Source: Tamaricihabitans halophyticus
Lineage (GTDB): Bacteria > Actinomycetota > Actinomycetes > Mycobacteriales > Pseudonocardiaceae
NCBI RefSeq assembly: GCF_004340875.1
Contig: NZ_SLXQ01000001.1
Location: forward strand, 310,001 to 374,000
DNA length: 64,000 bases
Direction of reading: 5' to 3'
The translations under genes were made by a program, and so were the position numbers. Under the pieces are notes generated by a model that was given only the letters and a program-made list of their open reading frames with translations, was not told the origin of the DNA and made no database searches. Below, in pieces: positions 27,029 through 35,746 of this stretch (the stretch's first letter is position 1; each line of letters opens with the position of its first letter).

Positions 27029-27916
27029 TCACTCCCTCGGGTGATCGATTGACACCCTGGTCAAGGGTGATTTTTCCGCTGATTCCATTACGGACCGCAG
27101 CCGGAACGTCCGTTCGGCCGTAGCCGTAACGGCGTTGGCCAGGTCTATTACCGATTGGCCACGAAGCTCGGCCAACTCACGGAGGGTATACGCCGCGCAG
27201 TAGGGCTCATTTGGCCTGCCCCGAAACGGGTGTGGCGTCAGAAAAGGGGCATCCGTCTCGACGAGTAACTGCTCCTCGGGAACCAGTTCCGCCGCCGCGC
27301 GTAGCTCCCTGGCGTTCCGGAACGTCACCGTGCCGGCGAAGGAGAGTACATAGCCAGCCGCCACACAGCGGCGAGCCATCTCGACTCCGCCGGAAAAGCA
27401 GTGGAACACCACCGTCTCCGGCGGCCCCTCCTGGTCCAGGATGGCCAGAATGTCGTCGTGTGCCTCGCGGTCGTGGATCATCAGTGGCTTGCCCAGCCGC
27501 TTGGCCAGCTCGATATGCCAGCGGAACGCGTCCTGCTGGGCCCGATGCGGGGCATAGTCCCAGTAGTAGTCCAACCCGGTCTCGCCGACGGCCACGACCC
27601 GAGGATGCTCGGCCAGCCTCGCCAGTTCGTCCTGCTGGTCCACAGTGAACTCACTGGTTCTGGTGGGGTGCAACGCGACCGCGGCAAACACTCGACTGTC
27701 CCATGTGGTCGCTGCGGTGGCCCAGCGCGCCGCGGCCATATCGTCGGCAACGGTGATCACCCTGCCGACGCCGGCGGAAACCGCGCGGTCGAGCATCGCG
27801 GAGACATCCGCGGCGTCCCGCGCGCCACAGGCGTCCAGGTGGGTATGCGCGTCCACGATATGCGCGGGAAGCGCCTCCGGGATCGGCGGCGCTTCCCGCT
27901 TGTCTTGCTTACTCAC
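27029..27916 (-). CDS. tatD: TatD family metal-dependent deoxyribonuclease/hydrolase
   Basis: TIM-barrel hydrolase with divalent metals; family members are 3'-5' exonucleases or have D-aminoacyl-tRNA-related roles. Metal ligands and signatures: VDAHTHLDACG near residue 21, VAVGETGLDYYWDYAPH, PLMIHDREAHDD, VFHCFSGGVEMAR and VETDAPFLTPHPFRGRPNEP. The length of 295 is normal. It lies between metG and rpfB as in M. tuberculosis Rv1007c-Rv1009. The metG stop is 9 bp upstream, so the two genes are probably cotranscribed. Confidence 0.95.
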   Translation of the reverse strand: MSKQDKREAPPIPEALPAHIVDAHTHLDACGARDAADVSAMLDRAVSAGVGRVITVADDMAAARWATAATTWDSRVFAAVALHPTRTSEFTVDQQDELARLAEHPRVVAVGETGLDYYWDYAPHRAQQDAFRWHIELAKRLGKPLMIHDREAHDDILAILDQEGPPETVVFHCFSGGVEMARRCVAAGYVLSFAGTVTFRNARELRAAAELVPEEQLLVETDAPFLTPHPFRGRPNEPYCAAYTLRELAELRGQSVIDLANAVTATAERTFRLRSVMESAEKSPLTRVSIDHPRE

Positions 27917-27925
27917 GCCCGCGCC

Positions 27926-29719
27926 TCAGTGCTGAATCGGCGCCCACGAGGGGCCGGTTTCGGCCAGTTCCGGGTCGAGCTTGGCGAACAGCGGCTTTGG
28001 CTTGTCCAGCGGGCGCCCCACCTCGATCGGGGTGGACTGCCAGGTTGCCTGCTCGGTGGTGTAATCCCCGGTCAGGATCGGGTTGATCCGGCCGGGAACG
28101 TCCAGGTCCTCGACATCCCGCAACTCGGGCTGGGCCGCCCAGGTCCCGCTGCCGCCGAGCAGTTCGTGCACCCGCTGCGCGGAATGCGGCAGGAACGGCG
28201 TCAGCAGCGTGTTCGCGTCCGAGACCACCTGCAGGGCGGTGTGCAGCACGGTGTCCCTGCGTTCCGGGTCGTCCTTGAGCTTCCACGGCTCCGTCTCGGA
28301 GATGTACTTGTTCGCGGCGGAAACGACGCGCATCGCCTCGCTGGAGGCCGCCCGGAACCGGGAGTGCGCCAGATGGGTGCCCACCGTGTCGAAGGCGCCT
28401 TTCGCCAGCGCGAGCAGTTCGGCGTCGGCCTGGGTCGGCGTGGCCGGCCGGGGAACCGCGCCCACGTTCTTGTGCGCCATCGAGATGGACCGGTTGACCA
28501 GGTTGCCCCACTCGTTGGCCAGTTCGAAGTTCACCCTCCGGACGAACTCGTCCCAGGTGAAGTCCACGTCCTGGGTTTCCGGTCCAGCCGCGGAAATGAA
28601 GTACCGCAAGGTGTCCGGGCCGAACTCGCGCAGGAAGTCGTTCAGGTAGATCACCGTGCCACGCGAGGTGGAGAACTTCGACCCGCTCATGGTCAGGAAC
28701 TCACTCGAGGCGATCTCGGTCGGCAGGTTCAGTTCGCCGTACGGACCGGCCGTGCCGCCCTTGTCTCCCGCTCCGTTGTGCCCGAGCAGCAGCGCCGGCC
28801 AGATCTGGGCGTGGAAGGTGATGTTGTCCTTGCCCATGAAATGCACGATCCGCGCGTCCGGGTTGTTCCACCACTCGCGCCAGGCGTCCGGATTCCCGCT
28901 GCGCCGCGCCCATTCCACGCTCGCCGAGAAGTAGCCGATCACCGCGTCGAACCAGACATAGAAGCGCTTCAACGGCTGATCCCGCCAGCCATCCAGCGGG
29001 ATGCGTACGCCCCAGTCCAGATCCCTCGTGATCGGCCGCGGCCGCATGTCCTCGACCAGGTTGCGGGTGAAGTTCAGTACGTTCGGCCGCCAGTCGGTCT
29101 TGGTGGACAGCCACTTGCCGAGCGTTTCGGTAAACGCCGGCAGGTCGAGGAACAGATGCTCGGTTTCCACGAACTTCGGCTTCTCGCCGTTCACCCGCGA
29201 GACCGGGTTGATCAGATCGGCCGCGTCCAGTTGGTTACCGCAGTTGTCGCACTGGTCCCCGCGCGCGCCGTCGTAGCCGCAGATCGGGCAGGTGCCCTCG
29301 ATGTAGCGGTCCGGCAGGGTGCGTCCGGTGGACGGGCTGATCGCTCCCGTGGTGGTTTTCGGAATGACGTAGCCGTTGCGGTACAGCGCAAGGAAGATCT
29401 GCTGGGTGACCTCTTCGTGGTTACCCGACGTGGTACGGGTGTACAGGTCATAGGTCACGCCGAGGCCGCGCAGATCCTCGGCGATCACGCGGTGATACTT
29501 GTCCGCCGTCTCCCTCGGGGTGAGGCCTTCCTTGTCCGCCTGCACCAGGATCGGCGTGCCGTGTTCGTCACTGCCGGAGACCATCAGCACGTTGTTGCCG
29601 GCCATTCGCTGGTAGCGCGCGAAAACATCGGAGGGAACGCCGATTCCGGAAACGTGGCCGATATGGCGGGGGCCGTTGGCGTATGGCCAGGCCACCGCGG
29701 TCAACACGGAGGTGCTCAT
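27926..29719 (-). CDS. metG: Methionyl-tRNA synthetase
   Basis: Class Ia synthetase charging tRNA-Met. HIGH-like motif in [16 protein letters not shown] near residue 15; a four-Cys zinc knuckle starting CPICGYDG and ending QCDNC near residues 140-155; the KMSKS loop appears as the variant GSKFSTSRG near residue 350. C-terminal anticodon-binding helical domain with EPWKLKDD. At 597 residues it lacks the extra C-terminal tRNA-binding domain of some bacterial MetRS. Start ATG 29719. Confidence 0.97.
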   Translation of the reverse strand: MSTSVLTAVAWPYANGPRHIGHVSGIGVPSDVFARYQRMAGNNVLMVSGSDEHGTPILVQADKEGLTPRETADKYHRVIAEDLRGLGVTYDLYTRTTSGNHEEVTQQIFLALYRNGYVIPKTTTGAISPSTGRTLPDRYIEGTCPICGYDGARGDQCDNCGNQLDAADLINPVSRVNGEKPKFVETEHLFLDLPAFTETLGKWLSTKTDWRPNVLNFTRNLVEDMRPRPITRDLDWGVRIPLDGWRDQPLKRFYVWFDAVIGYFSASVEWARRSGNPDAWREWWNNPDARIVHFMGKDNITFHAQIWPALLLGHNGAGDKGGTAGPYGELNLPTEIASSEFLTMSGSKFSTSRGTVIYLNDFLREFGPDTLRYFISAAGPETQDVDFTWDEFVRRVNFELANEWGNLVNRSISMAHKNVGAVPRPATPTQADAELLALAKGAFDTVGTHLAHSRFRAASSEAMRVVSAANKYISETEPWKLKDDPERRDTVLHTALQVVSDANTLLTPFLPHSAQRVHELLGGSGTWAAQPELRDVEDLDVPGRINPILTGDYTTEQATWQSTPIEVGRPLDKPKPLFAKLDPELAETGPSWAPIQH

Positions 29720-29825
29720 GAGCGACTAGCGTACGTACCATGCCCCGGCACGGCCCGTGCGGCCCTGCGCGCTGACCGGGCGTTGGGGGCGGGCGCAGGA
29801 ACGGGTGGAGGGCAGGCAGACAACC

Positions 29826-30431
29826 ATGTCAGCGACCAGGCTGTTGGTACTTGGCGCGGTGCGGATGTACGGCAAGGCGCACGGTTATCAGGTACGCCGT
29901 GAGCTGCAAACCTGGTCGGCGGACCGATGGGCGAAGGCACAACCCGGCTCGATCTATCACGCGCTGAAGAAGATGGCCGCCGAAGGACTACTCGAGGTGG
30001 TGGACACCGAACCGGGCAAGGCTGGGCCGGATCGAACCGGCTACCGGCTGACCAGCGAGGGCGAAACGCACTACCAGGTGCTACTCAGCCAGGCGGTGGT
30101 CGAGGCTGATCCGTGGCAGCCGCAGACCGAGCTCTTCTTCGCGGGGATGTCCCTGCTCCCCACGATGCCAAGGAAGCAGGCGATCAGCGCGCTACGGCAG
30201 CGGGTAACGACACTGCGGGCACAACGCAGCAACTGGCACCAGCATCTCGAGTCCTCGGAGGGCTGGGGCGAACCGCCGCATGTGTTCGAGATGTACCGGC
30301 TGTGGGGCGGCCAGGTGCATACCGCCATCGAATGGACGGAACAGCTGATCGACAAGCTGGCCGCTGGCGAGTTCGTGATGGCCGACGACTCGGCGGCCGC
30401 TTTCGGCGCGCCACCCAGCAACCACGACTGA
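29826..30431 (+). CDS. PadR family transcriptional regulator
   Basis: Winged-helix N-terminus (LLVLGAVRMYGKAHGYQVRREL, GSIYHALKKMAAEGLLEV) with a C-terminal helical dimerisation region, 201 residues. PadR proteins commonly repress adjacent multidrug or DrrAB-type ABC genes, and a DrrA/DrrB-like pair starts 285 bp downstream with two operator-like palindromes in its promoter, so it is the probable repressor of that pair (inference). ATG 29826 is used; the best purine-rich stretch, GGAGGGC, is somewhat distant. Confidence 0.9.
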   Translation: MSATRLLVLGAVRMYGKAHGYQVRRELQTWSADRWAKAQPGSIYHALKKMAAEGLLEVVDTEPGKAGPDRTGYRLTSEGETHYQVLLSQAVVEADPWQPQTELFFAGMSLLPTMPRKQAISALRQRVTTLRAQRSNWHQHLESSEGWGEPPHVFEMYRLWGGQVHTAIEWTEQLIDKLAAGEFVMADDSAAAFGAPPSNHD

Positions 30432-30442
30432 GCACCCGCCCC

Positions 30443-30474
30443 GTAACCGCGTTCTATAGGAATCTTGCGGTGAC
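30443..30474. repeat. Palindromic repeat copy (subtype 1) after padR
   Basis: Minus-strand reading starts GTCACCGCAAGATTCC and ends TATAGAACGCGGTTAC; the arms GTnACCGC and GCGGTnAC are complementary. It starts 12 bp after the padR stop. Confidence 0.85.
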
Positions 30475-30501
30475 TGTGCGCGGCGGAGGTGGTGACGTGC
30501 C

Positions 30502-30536
30502 GTGTTCGCGTTCTTCGAGGTTAGCGTGGCGCGCAC
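30502..30536. repeat. Palindromic repeat copy (subtype 2)
   Basis: CGCGTTCTTCGAGGTTAGCG matches CGCGTTCTTTAAGGTTAGCG of the copy at 12856. Second of three copies in the padR-ABC intergenic region. Confidence 0.6.
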
Positions 30537-30557
30537 GAGGAGATCGCCGGGCTACAC

Positions 30558-30589
30558 CTGACCGCAGTCTTTAGGGATCTTGCGGTCAG
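30558..30589. repeat. Palindromic repeat copy (subtype 1)
   Basis: Arms CTGACCGCA (30558-30566) and TGCGGTCAG (30581-30589) are perfectly complementary around GTCTTTAGGGATCT. It lies just upstream of the ABC operon promoter. Confidence 0.88.
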
Positions 30590-30611
30590 CGGGCGCCGGA
30601 TCTCGCGGATA

Positions 30612-30684
30612 TTCAAGTTTGAACAGTTTGGCGCCCGGCGCTACACTCGCCAACTGTCATCAAATTTAGTCAAGTTTGACTAAA
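30612..30684 (+). promoter_or_regulatory. Promoter of the drug-type ABC operon with two operators
   Basis: -35 TTGAAC (30619-30624) and -10 TACACT (30642-30647) are 17 bp apart. Palindrome TTCAAGTTTGAA (30612-30623) overlaps the -35, and the 20-bp palindrome TTTAGTCAAGTTTGACTAAA (30665-30684) lies just past the start point. Both share the core TCAAGTTTGA. The likely repressor is the adjacent PadR protein. Confidence 0.75.
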
Positions 30685-30716
30685 AATCATCCGGGGAGAT
30701 CTCTCAGGGGAGCTTC

Positions 30717-31700
30717 ATGATCAAGGCACGCGGACTTGCGCGGCGGTTCGTCGCGCGCGGACGCACGGTCAATGCCGTCAAAGGCGTTGACCTCGACGTA
30801 CAGGCTGGGGAGCTCGTTGGCTTCCTCGGTCCGAACGGCGCGGGGAAAACCACTACCCTGCGCATGCTGACCACACTGCTCAAACCAACCGAGGGCACCG
30901 CCACCGTCGCGGGGCACGATCTACGCGCCGATCCGATCGGGGTTCGCGGGCGGATCGGCTATGTCGCCCAGGGCGGCGGCACCGCGCCGGAATGCACGGT
31001 AGCCAACGAACTCGAACTACAGGGCCGGCTGTACCGGCTCAGCAAAGCCGACGCCATCCGGCGCGGCACCGAACTCGCCGACCAACTCGACCTCGCCGGC
31101 CTGGACAAACGGCTGACCAGAACGCTGTCCGGCGGACAGCGCCGCAGGCTGGACATCGCGCTCGGACTGATCCACTCGCCACCGCTGATCTTCCTCGACG
31201 AGCCGACCACCGGCCTTGACCCGCAGAGCAGGGCGAACCTGTGGGAGCACATCAGGGGACTACGCGCCGAACACGGCGTGACCGTCTTCCTGACCACGCA
31301 CTACCTCGAGGAAGCGGATGCGCTGGCGGACCGGCTGCTGGTCATCGACGACGGTGAGATCGTCGCGGAGGGCAGCCCTGATTCGCTCAAGGCGCGGGTA
31401 TCCGGCGACGCGGTCAGCCTCGCGGTACCGGAAGGCAGCGGCGGCAAGGTCGCGGAGATCGCCGGCCGGCTGCCCGGCGCGCACGACGTGTCCACTGTAG
31501 ACAACGAAGTGCGGTTCCGGGTACCCCGAGGGGATACCGCGATGCCGGAGCTGCTGCGCGCCCTGGATGCCGAGGGCATTCAGACGCAAGCGATGCAGGT
31601 GCACCGACCGACCCTGGACGATGTGTTCCTCACGCTCACCGGCCGCACGCTGCGCGATGCCGAACAGGCCGAAACAAGGGAGGAAAGTCATGTTGCGTGA
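30717..31700 (+). CDS. ABC transporter ATP-binding protein, DrrA/daunorubicin-resistance type
   Basis: 327-residue ATPase for export. Walker A GPNGAGKTT near residue 41, Q-loop GYVAQGGG, signature TLSGGQRRRLDIALGL, Walker B LIFLDEPTTGLDPQSR, and H-loop VFLTTHYLEEADALADRL. A C-terminal extension after residue 225 (VHRPTLDDVFLTLTGRTL) is characteristic of the DrrA group. ATG 30717 has AGGGGAG four bases upstream. The stop overlaps the permease gene by 11 bp. Substrate unknown; a toxic hydrophobic compound is likely given the PadR gene and operators. Confidence 0.92.
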   Translation: MIKARGLARRFVARGRTVNAVKGVDLDVQAGELVGFLGPNGAGKTTTLRMLTTLLKPTEGTATVAGHDLRADPIGVRGRIGYVAQGGGTAPECTVANELELQGRLYRLSKADAIRRGTELADQLDLAGLDKRLTRTLSGGQRRRLDIALGLIHSPPLIFLDEPTTGLDPQSRANLWEHIRGLRAEHGVTVFLTTHYLEEADALADRLLVIDDGEIVAEGSPDSLKARVSGDAVSLAVPEGSGGKVAEIAGRLPGAHDVSTVDNEVRFRVPRGDTAMPELLRALDAEGIQTQAMQVHRPTLDDVFLTLTGRTLRDAEQAETREESHVA

Positions 31701-32457
31701 TATCTGGTTGATCTTCCGGCGCACCATGAGCATCTCGCTGCGCAACCCGGCCTGGGTGATGATCGGGGTACTGCAGCCATTGCTGTACCTGGTGCTGTTC
31801 GGCCCGTTGATGGAAAGGATCGTGGAAAGCACGCCCGGTTTCCCGCCAGGCAACAGCTGGACGATTCTCACTCCGGCGCTGGTGATCCAGCTCGCGCTGT
31901 TCGGCAGCGCGTTCGCCGGATTCGGACTGCTCGCCGAGTTCCGCGCGGGAGTGTTGGAACGGCTGCGGGTCACGCCGGTCAGCAGGCTCGCCTTGCTGCT
32001 CGGCAAGGTGTTGCACGAAGCGGTGCACGCGATCGTGCAGGCGGCGCTGCTGATCACGCTGGCGTTCTTGTTCTTCGATCTGAACGCCCCGTTCGGCGGG
32101 GTGCTGCTGAGCATGGTGATCGTGGCGCTGTTCGCGATCACGCTTGCCTCCGCCTCCTACGCGGTGGCGCTGAGCATCAAGAGCGAGGAGACGTTCCCGC
32201 AGCTGCTCAACTCGTTCACGCTGCCGTCGCTACTGCTTTCCGGGATCCTGATCCCGATCACCACGCAGCTCGCGCCCGACTGGTTGTACAAGCTGTCGCT
32301 GATCAACCCGTTCCGCTACATTGTGGACGCTGAACGGGCGGCGTTCCGAGGTGATATGACGATGGACGCGCTGTTCACCGGCTGCGTGGTACTCGCGGTG
32401 CTCACCGTGCTCTCGGTCACCTGGGGCGCACGTACCTTCCAACGCGAAAATGCCTAG
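31690..32457 (+). CDS. ABC-2 type permease (DrrB-like)
   Basis: 255 residues with about six membrane segments: WVMIGVLQPLLYLVLFGPLM, ALVIQLALFGSAFAGFGLL, VQAALLITLAFLFF, MVIVALFAITLASASYAVAL, LPSLLLSGILIPI and ALFTGCVVLAVLTVLSV. ABC-2 signature region FRAGVLERLRVTPVSRLALLLGK. The start ATG 31690 overlaps the ATPase gene and has GGAAAG upstream. It forms the membrane half of the exporter with the preceding ATPase. Confidence 0.9.
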   Translation: MLRDIWLIFRRTMSISLRNPAWVMIGVLQPLLYLVLFGPLMERIVESTPGFPPGNSWTILTPALVIQLALFGSAFAGFGLLAEFRAGVLERLRVTPVSRLALLLGKVLHEAVHAIVQAALLITLAFLFFDLNAPFGGVLLSMVIVALFAITLASASYAVALSIKSEETFPQLLNSFTLPSLLLSGILIPITTQLAPDWLYKLSLINPFRYIVDAERAAFRGDMTMDALFTGCVVLAVLTVLSVTWGARTFQRENA

Positions 32458-32469
32458 CCCGCACCACCG

Positions 32470-33441
32470 CTACTGATCGACGACCGCCAAGGCGCCCGGC
32501 TGGTACCGGGCGCCGGCGACCTGATCAACCGGGATCGCCGCGCCGATCTCCGCCACCTGCTCCGCCGTCAACGCCAGCGTGGTGGCACCGGCGTTCTCGG
32601 TCAGGTAACTGATCCGCTTGGTCCCGGGAATCGGCACGATATGCGGATCCCTTGCCAGCAGCCAGGCCAGCGCCACCTGCACGGGACTGGCGCCAAGTCG
32701 CTCGGCGATGCGCCGCACGCCCTCCACCAAGGCCAGGTTGTGCCGCAGGTTCCGCTCGCTGGTTCGCGGGAACTTGTGTCGGGCGTCCTCGGCGCTCAGC
32801 TGATCCACCTTGCCGGTCAGCACACCCCTGCCAACCGGCGAGAACGGTACGAGGCCGACCCCGAGTTCCTGACAGGTAGCCAGGATTCGCTCTTCCAGCC
32901 CGCGCTCGAACAGCGAGTACTCGCTCTGCAACGCGGCGATCGGATGTACCGCGTGTGCCGCGCGCAGCGTGTCCGCATTGACTTCGGACAAACCAATATG
33001 GCGAATCTTGCCCGCCGCGACCAACTCGGCGAGCGCGCCGACGGTGTCCTCGATCGGCACCTCGGGGTTACGCCGATGCAGGTAGTAGAGATCAACATGG
33101 TCCACGCCAAGGCGTTCCAGCGACGCGTCGATCGCCCGCCGCGCGTACTCCGGGGACGAGTCCACCTGTGGCGCGTAATCCTGCGCCTGCCCGGTGATCC
33201 CGAACTTCGTCGCGAGCACCACCTCGTCCCTGCGCCCCGCAATCGCCCTGCCAACCAACCGCTCGTTGTGGCCACCACCGTAGACATCCGCGGTGTCCAG
33301 GAAGTTCAGCCCGAGATCAAGCGCGTGATGCACGACCCGAACCGACTCGTCGTCATCAACCGGCCCGTACACCGGCGACATCCCCATGCAGCCAAGTCCC
33401 AGCGTGGAGACCTCGAGTTCACCTAGTAGGCGTTTGTCCAT
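32470..33441 (-). CDS. Aldo/keto reductase
   Basis: NADPH-dependent (beta/alpha)8 oxidoreductase of 323 residues. Catalytic tetrad visible: Asp and Tyr in [14 protein letters not shown] near residue 50, Lys in VLATKFGI near 82, His in YYLHRRNP near 122. C-terminal cofactor region [15 protein letters not shown]. It resembles the AKR13/YakC-like group that reduces aldehydes and quinones. It ends 12 bp from the convergent ABC permease and is divergent from pabB. Confidence 0.92.
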   Translation of the reverse strand: MDKRLLGELEVSTLGLGCMGMSPVYGPVDDDESVRVVHHALDLGLNFLDTADVYGGGHNERLVGRAIAGRRDEVVLATKFGITGQAQDYAPQVDSSPEYARRAIDASLERLGVDHVDLYYLHRRNPEVPIEDTVGALAELVAAGKIRHIGLSEVNADTLRAAHAVHPIAALQSEYSLFERGLEERILATCQELGVGLVPFSPVGRGVLTGKVDQLSAEDARHKFPRTSERNLRHNLALVEGVRRIAERLGASPVQVALAWLLARDPHIVPIPGTKRISYLTENAGATTLALTAEQVAEIGAAIPVDQVAGARYQPGALAVVDQ

Positions 33442-33517
33442 GGGTCCAGGGTGCCCCTCGGGTCAACTCGTTTAGCCCGCCAACCGGGTACGCACGGTAA
33501 ACCGGGATGATCCGCGT

Positions 33518-34786
33518 ATGCGATTGGTCCGCAGGCTGCTGCGCAACAGCTGCACCCCGGCCGACGCGCTCCGGCTACTCGCCGAGCGCGCCAACCGGCG
33601 CGGACTGCCCGCGCCAGCCGCGCTGTCCGGCGAATGGTTCGGCTCCCGAGCGGTACTCGCCCCGACGTTGGACAGCCAGCCGGTCGATACCGTGGCCGAG
33701 GCATTCGCGATACCCACCCGCCAGCCGGTGGTCCGGGACGCCGCACCGGGCGCGCTCGGCGGCGGCTGGTTCGGCTACCTCGGCTACGGCCTCACCGATC
33801 CGAAACCGCGCGCCAGAGTGCTGCCGCCGGCCGTCTGGGGCTGGGCCGATCACCTGCTGCGGTTGGACGCGGCGGGCCGCTGGTGGTTCGAAGCGCTGAT
33901 CGAGGATCAGGCCTACGCGCCCGCGCAGCTCGCCGACGAGCTGGAACGGTTGCTCGACGAGCCGGCGAACCCGCAAACCTGGCGAATATCCGCGTTGCGG
34001 CAGCCCTCGGCGGCGCGGCACCAGCAGGCGGTACGCGACTGCCAGCGGGCGATCAGCGCGGGCGAGCTGTTCCAGGCGAATATCTGTACCCGGTTCGACG
34101 GCCAGTTCCACGGCGCGCCGAGCGAACTGTTCGCTGAGGCGACCGAGCGACTGCGGCCGGCGCGCGCCGGCTTCCTGAGCGGTTCGTGGGGGTCGGTGCT
34201 CTCGCTGTCCCCCGAACTGTTCCTCTCCCGGCACGGGAATGTGGTGCGTTCGGTGCCGATCAAGGGCACGCTGCCCCGGCGTGGCCCAGCGGACGAGGGA
34301 AACGCCGAGCTGCTGCGCGCCTCGATCAAAGACGTCGCGGAGAACGTGATGATCGTGGACCTGGTGCGTAATGATCTGGGCAGGGTTTGCCGGACCGGTG
34401 AGGTCTGGGTGCCCGAACTGCTCACCGTGCGCCCCGCGCCCGGGGTCTGGCATCTCCAGTCCACCGTGCGCGGTGAGCTGGCGCCGCATACCGATGACGC
34501 CGAGCTGCTGCGCGCGACCTTCCCGCCCGGTTCGGTGACCGGCGCGCCGAAGGTTAGGGCGCTCGAGCTGATCGGCGAACTGGAAACGGCGCCACGCGAG
34601 GTCTACTGCGGCGCGGTCGGCCTGGTTTCGCCGATCGCGGGACTGGAACTCAACGTCGCGATCCGCACCTTCGAGATCCACGAGAACCAGCTCTGGCTCG
34701 GGGTTGGCGGCGGGATCACCGCGGACTCCGATCCCGCGGCCGAGTGGCAGGAATGCCTGCACAAAGCCGCCCCGCTGGTGCCCTAG
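33518..34786 (+). CDS. pabB: Aminodeoxychorismate synthase component I
   Basis: Converts chorismate and ammonia to 4-amino-4-deoxychorismate for folate (p-aminobenzoate) synthesis; the glutaminase partner PabA is not in the window. Chorismate-binding domain motifs: GELFQANICTRFDGQF, PIKGTLPRRGPADEGNAELL, DVAENVMIVDLVRNDLGRVC, FPPGSVTGAPKVRALELIGELE and GVGGGITADSDPAAEW. Length 422 matches mycobacterial PabB (Rv1005c), which sits at the same place. The fourth motif carries the PIKG lysine of this family. No clear ribosome-binding site precedes ATG 33518. Confidence 0.93.
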   Translation: MRLVRRLLRNSCTPADALRLLAERANRRGLPAPAALSGEWFGSRAVLAPTLDSQPVDTVAEAFAIPTRQPVVRDAAPGALGGGWFGYLGYGLTDPKPRARVLPPAVWGWADHLLRLDAAGRWWFEALIEDQAYAPAQLADELERLLDEPANPQTWRISALRQPSAARHQQAVRDCQRAISAGELFQANICTRFDGQFHGAPSELFAEATERLRPARAGFLSGSWGSVLSLSPELFLSRHGNVVRSVPIKGTLPRRGPADEGNAELLRASIKDVAENVMIVDLVRNDLGRVCRTGEVWVPELLTVRPAPGVWHLQSTVRGELAPHTDDAELLRATFPPGSVTGAPKVRALELIGELETAPREVYCGAVGLVSPIAGLELNVAIRTFEIHENQLWLGVGGGITADSDPAAEWQECLHKAAPLVP

Positions 34787-34792
34787 CCTTCG

Positions 34793-34822
34793 ACCGCGTT
34801 CTGAAGAGAAACGTTGGTGCGG
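34793..34822. repeat. Degenerate palindromic repeat copy after pabB
   Basis: ACCGCGTTCTGAAGAGAAAC retains one arm of the family (minus strand ...AGAACGCGGT); the other arm is altered. It starts 6 bp after the pabB stop. Confidence 0.5.
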
Positions 34823-34841
34823 GGCGCGGTAGCCGCAGTCC

Positions 34842-34873
34842 GTTACCGCATTTCTTGGGGATCTTGCGGTGAC
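34842..34873. repeat. Palindromic repeat copy forming the 3' end of rsmI
   Basis: Minus-strand reading starts GTCACCGCAAGATCCCC and ends AAGAAATGCGGTAAC. It lies in the rsmI reading frame, encoding SPQDPQEMR and the TAA stop. Confidence 0.88.
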
Positions 34874-35721
34874 TGGACGCGGGCGGCGAGTACCGCGTCG
34901 TAGAGCGTCTTGCGGGACACCCCTTCCCTGCCAGCGACCTCCCCTGCCACGGTTTTCAGGCGCTCGCCTGCGGCCGCGCGGTCCCGCACCTCGGCAACCA
35001 GCTCGGTCAACGCGCGCGGCTGCGCGGGGCGCGCGCCAGCGACCACCACCGTCACCTCGCCCTTGACGCCCTCGGCAGCCCACGCCGCCAGCTCAGCCAA
35101 CTCCGCCCTGCGCACCTGCTCGTAGGGCTTGGTCAACTCCCGACACACCGCCGCCCGCCGATCCGCGCCGAGTACCTCGGCGGCGTCCGCGAGCGTGCTG
35201 GCAAGCCGATGCGGTGATTCGAAGAACACCCAAGTCCGACGCTCGCTGGCCAGCTCCGTCAGCCACCGTCGACGCTCACCTTGTTTACGCGGCGCGAAGC
35301 CCTCGAAGCAGAACCGATCGCTCGGCAGCCCGGAAAGCGCGAGCGCGGTGGTCACCGCCGAAGGACCGGGCAGGCAGGTGACCGGCAGCTCCTCGGTCAG
35401 GCAGGCATCAACCAGCCGGAAACCCGGATCGGACACGCTCGGCATCCCCGCGTCGGTCACCAGCAGCACCGTCGACCCGTCGCGGATCGCGGCGAGCAAG
35501 CCAGGTAGCCGAGCGGCTTCCACCGCGTCGTAACAGCTCACGATCCGGCCACGCGGCGTGGCGCCGAGCGCCGTGGCCAGCGAGCGCAACCGCCTGGTGT
35601 CCTCGGCCGCCAGGACATCCGCGCTGGACAGCGCCTCGATCAGGCGAGCCGAGGCATCCCGGGAATCCCCGAGTGGGGTGGCCGCGAGCACCAATTGCCC
35701 GGTTGGTGATGCTGACCTCAC
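34843..35721 (-). CDS. rsmI: 16S rRNA 2'-O-ribose C1402 methyltransferase
   Basis: Tetrapyrrole-methylase-fold enzyme that modifies C1402 in the ribosomal P site. Motifs: GQLVLAATPLGDSRDAS at the N-terminus, AAEDTRRLRSLATALG, VLLVTDAGMPSVSDPGFRLV, LPGPSAVTTALALSGLP, and FFESPHRL. GTG 35721 begins VRSASPTGQ and matches the family; the frame is open further upstream but that part overlaps pmt. The last nine codons and the stop come from a dispersed palindromic repeat (34842-34873). Divergent from pmt, as in M. tuberculosis Rv1002c/Rv1003. Confidence 0.95.
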   Translation of the reverse strand: MRSASPTGQLVLAATPLGDSRDASARLIEALSSADVLAAEDTRRLRSLATALGATPRGRIVSCYDAVEAARLPGLLAAIRDGSTVLLVTDAGMPSVSDPGFRLVDACLTEELPVTCLPGPSAVTTALALSGLPSDRFCFEGFAPRKQGERRRWLTELASERRTWVFFESPHRLASTLADAAEVLGADRRAAVCRELTKPYEQVRRAELAELAAWAAEGVKGEVTVVVAGARPAQPRALTELVAEVRDRAAAGERLKTVAGEVAGREGVSRKTLYDAVLAARVQSPQDPQEMR

Positions 35722-35746
35722 ACCCCGCAGCCTACGATCTCCCCCC

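Noticed and set aside
29029-29300. Possible insertion sequence or transposase remnants
   Set aside because: I searched the window by eye for transposase motifs and terminal repeats and saw none; the accessory regions contain only intact metabolic and regulatory genes.
27401-29902. 833-codon plus-strand open frame
   Set aside because: It lies antisense to tatD and metG, both certain genes. Long antisense frames are common in GC-rich codons; its product is Arg/Gly/Val-rich with no motif.
35558-35746. Upstream extension of the pmt reading frame
   Set aside because: It overlaps the rsmI 5' half on the other strand and lacks family similarity; GTG 35747 gives the normal PMT length.
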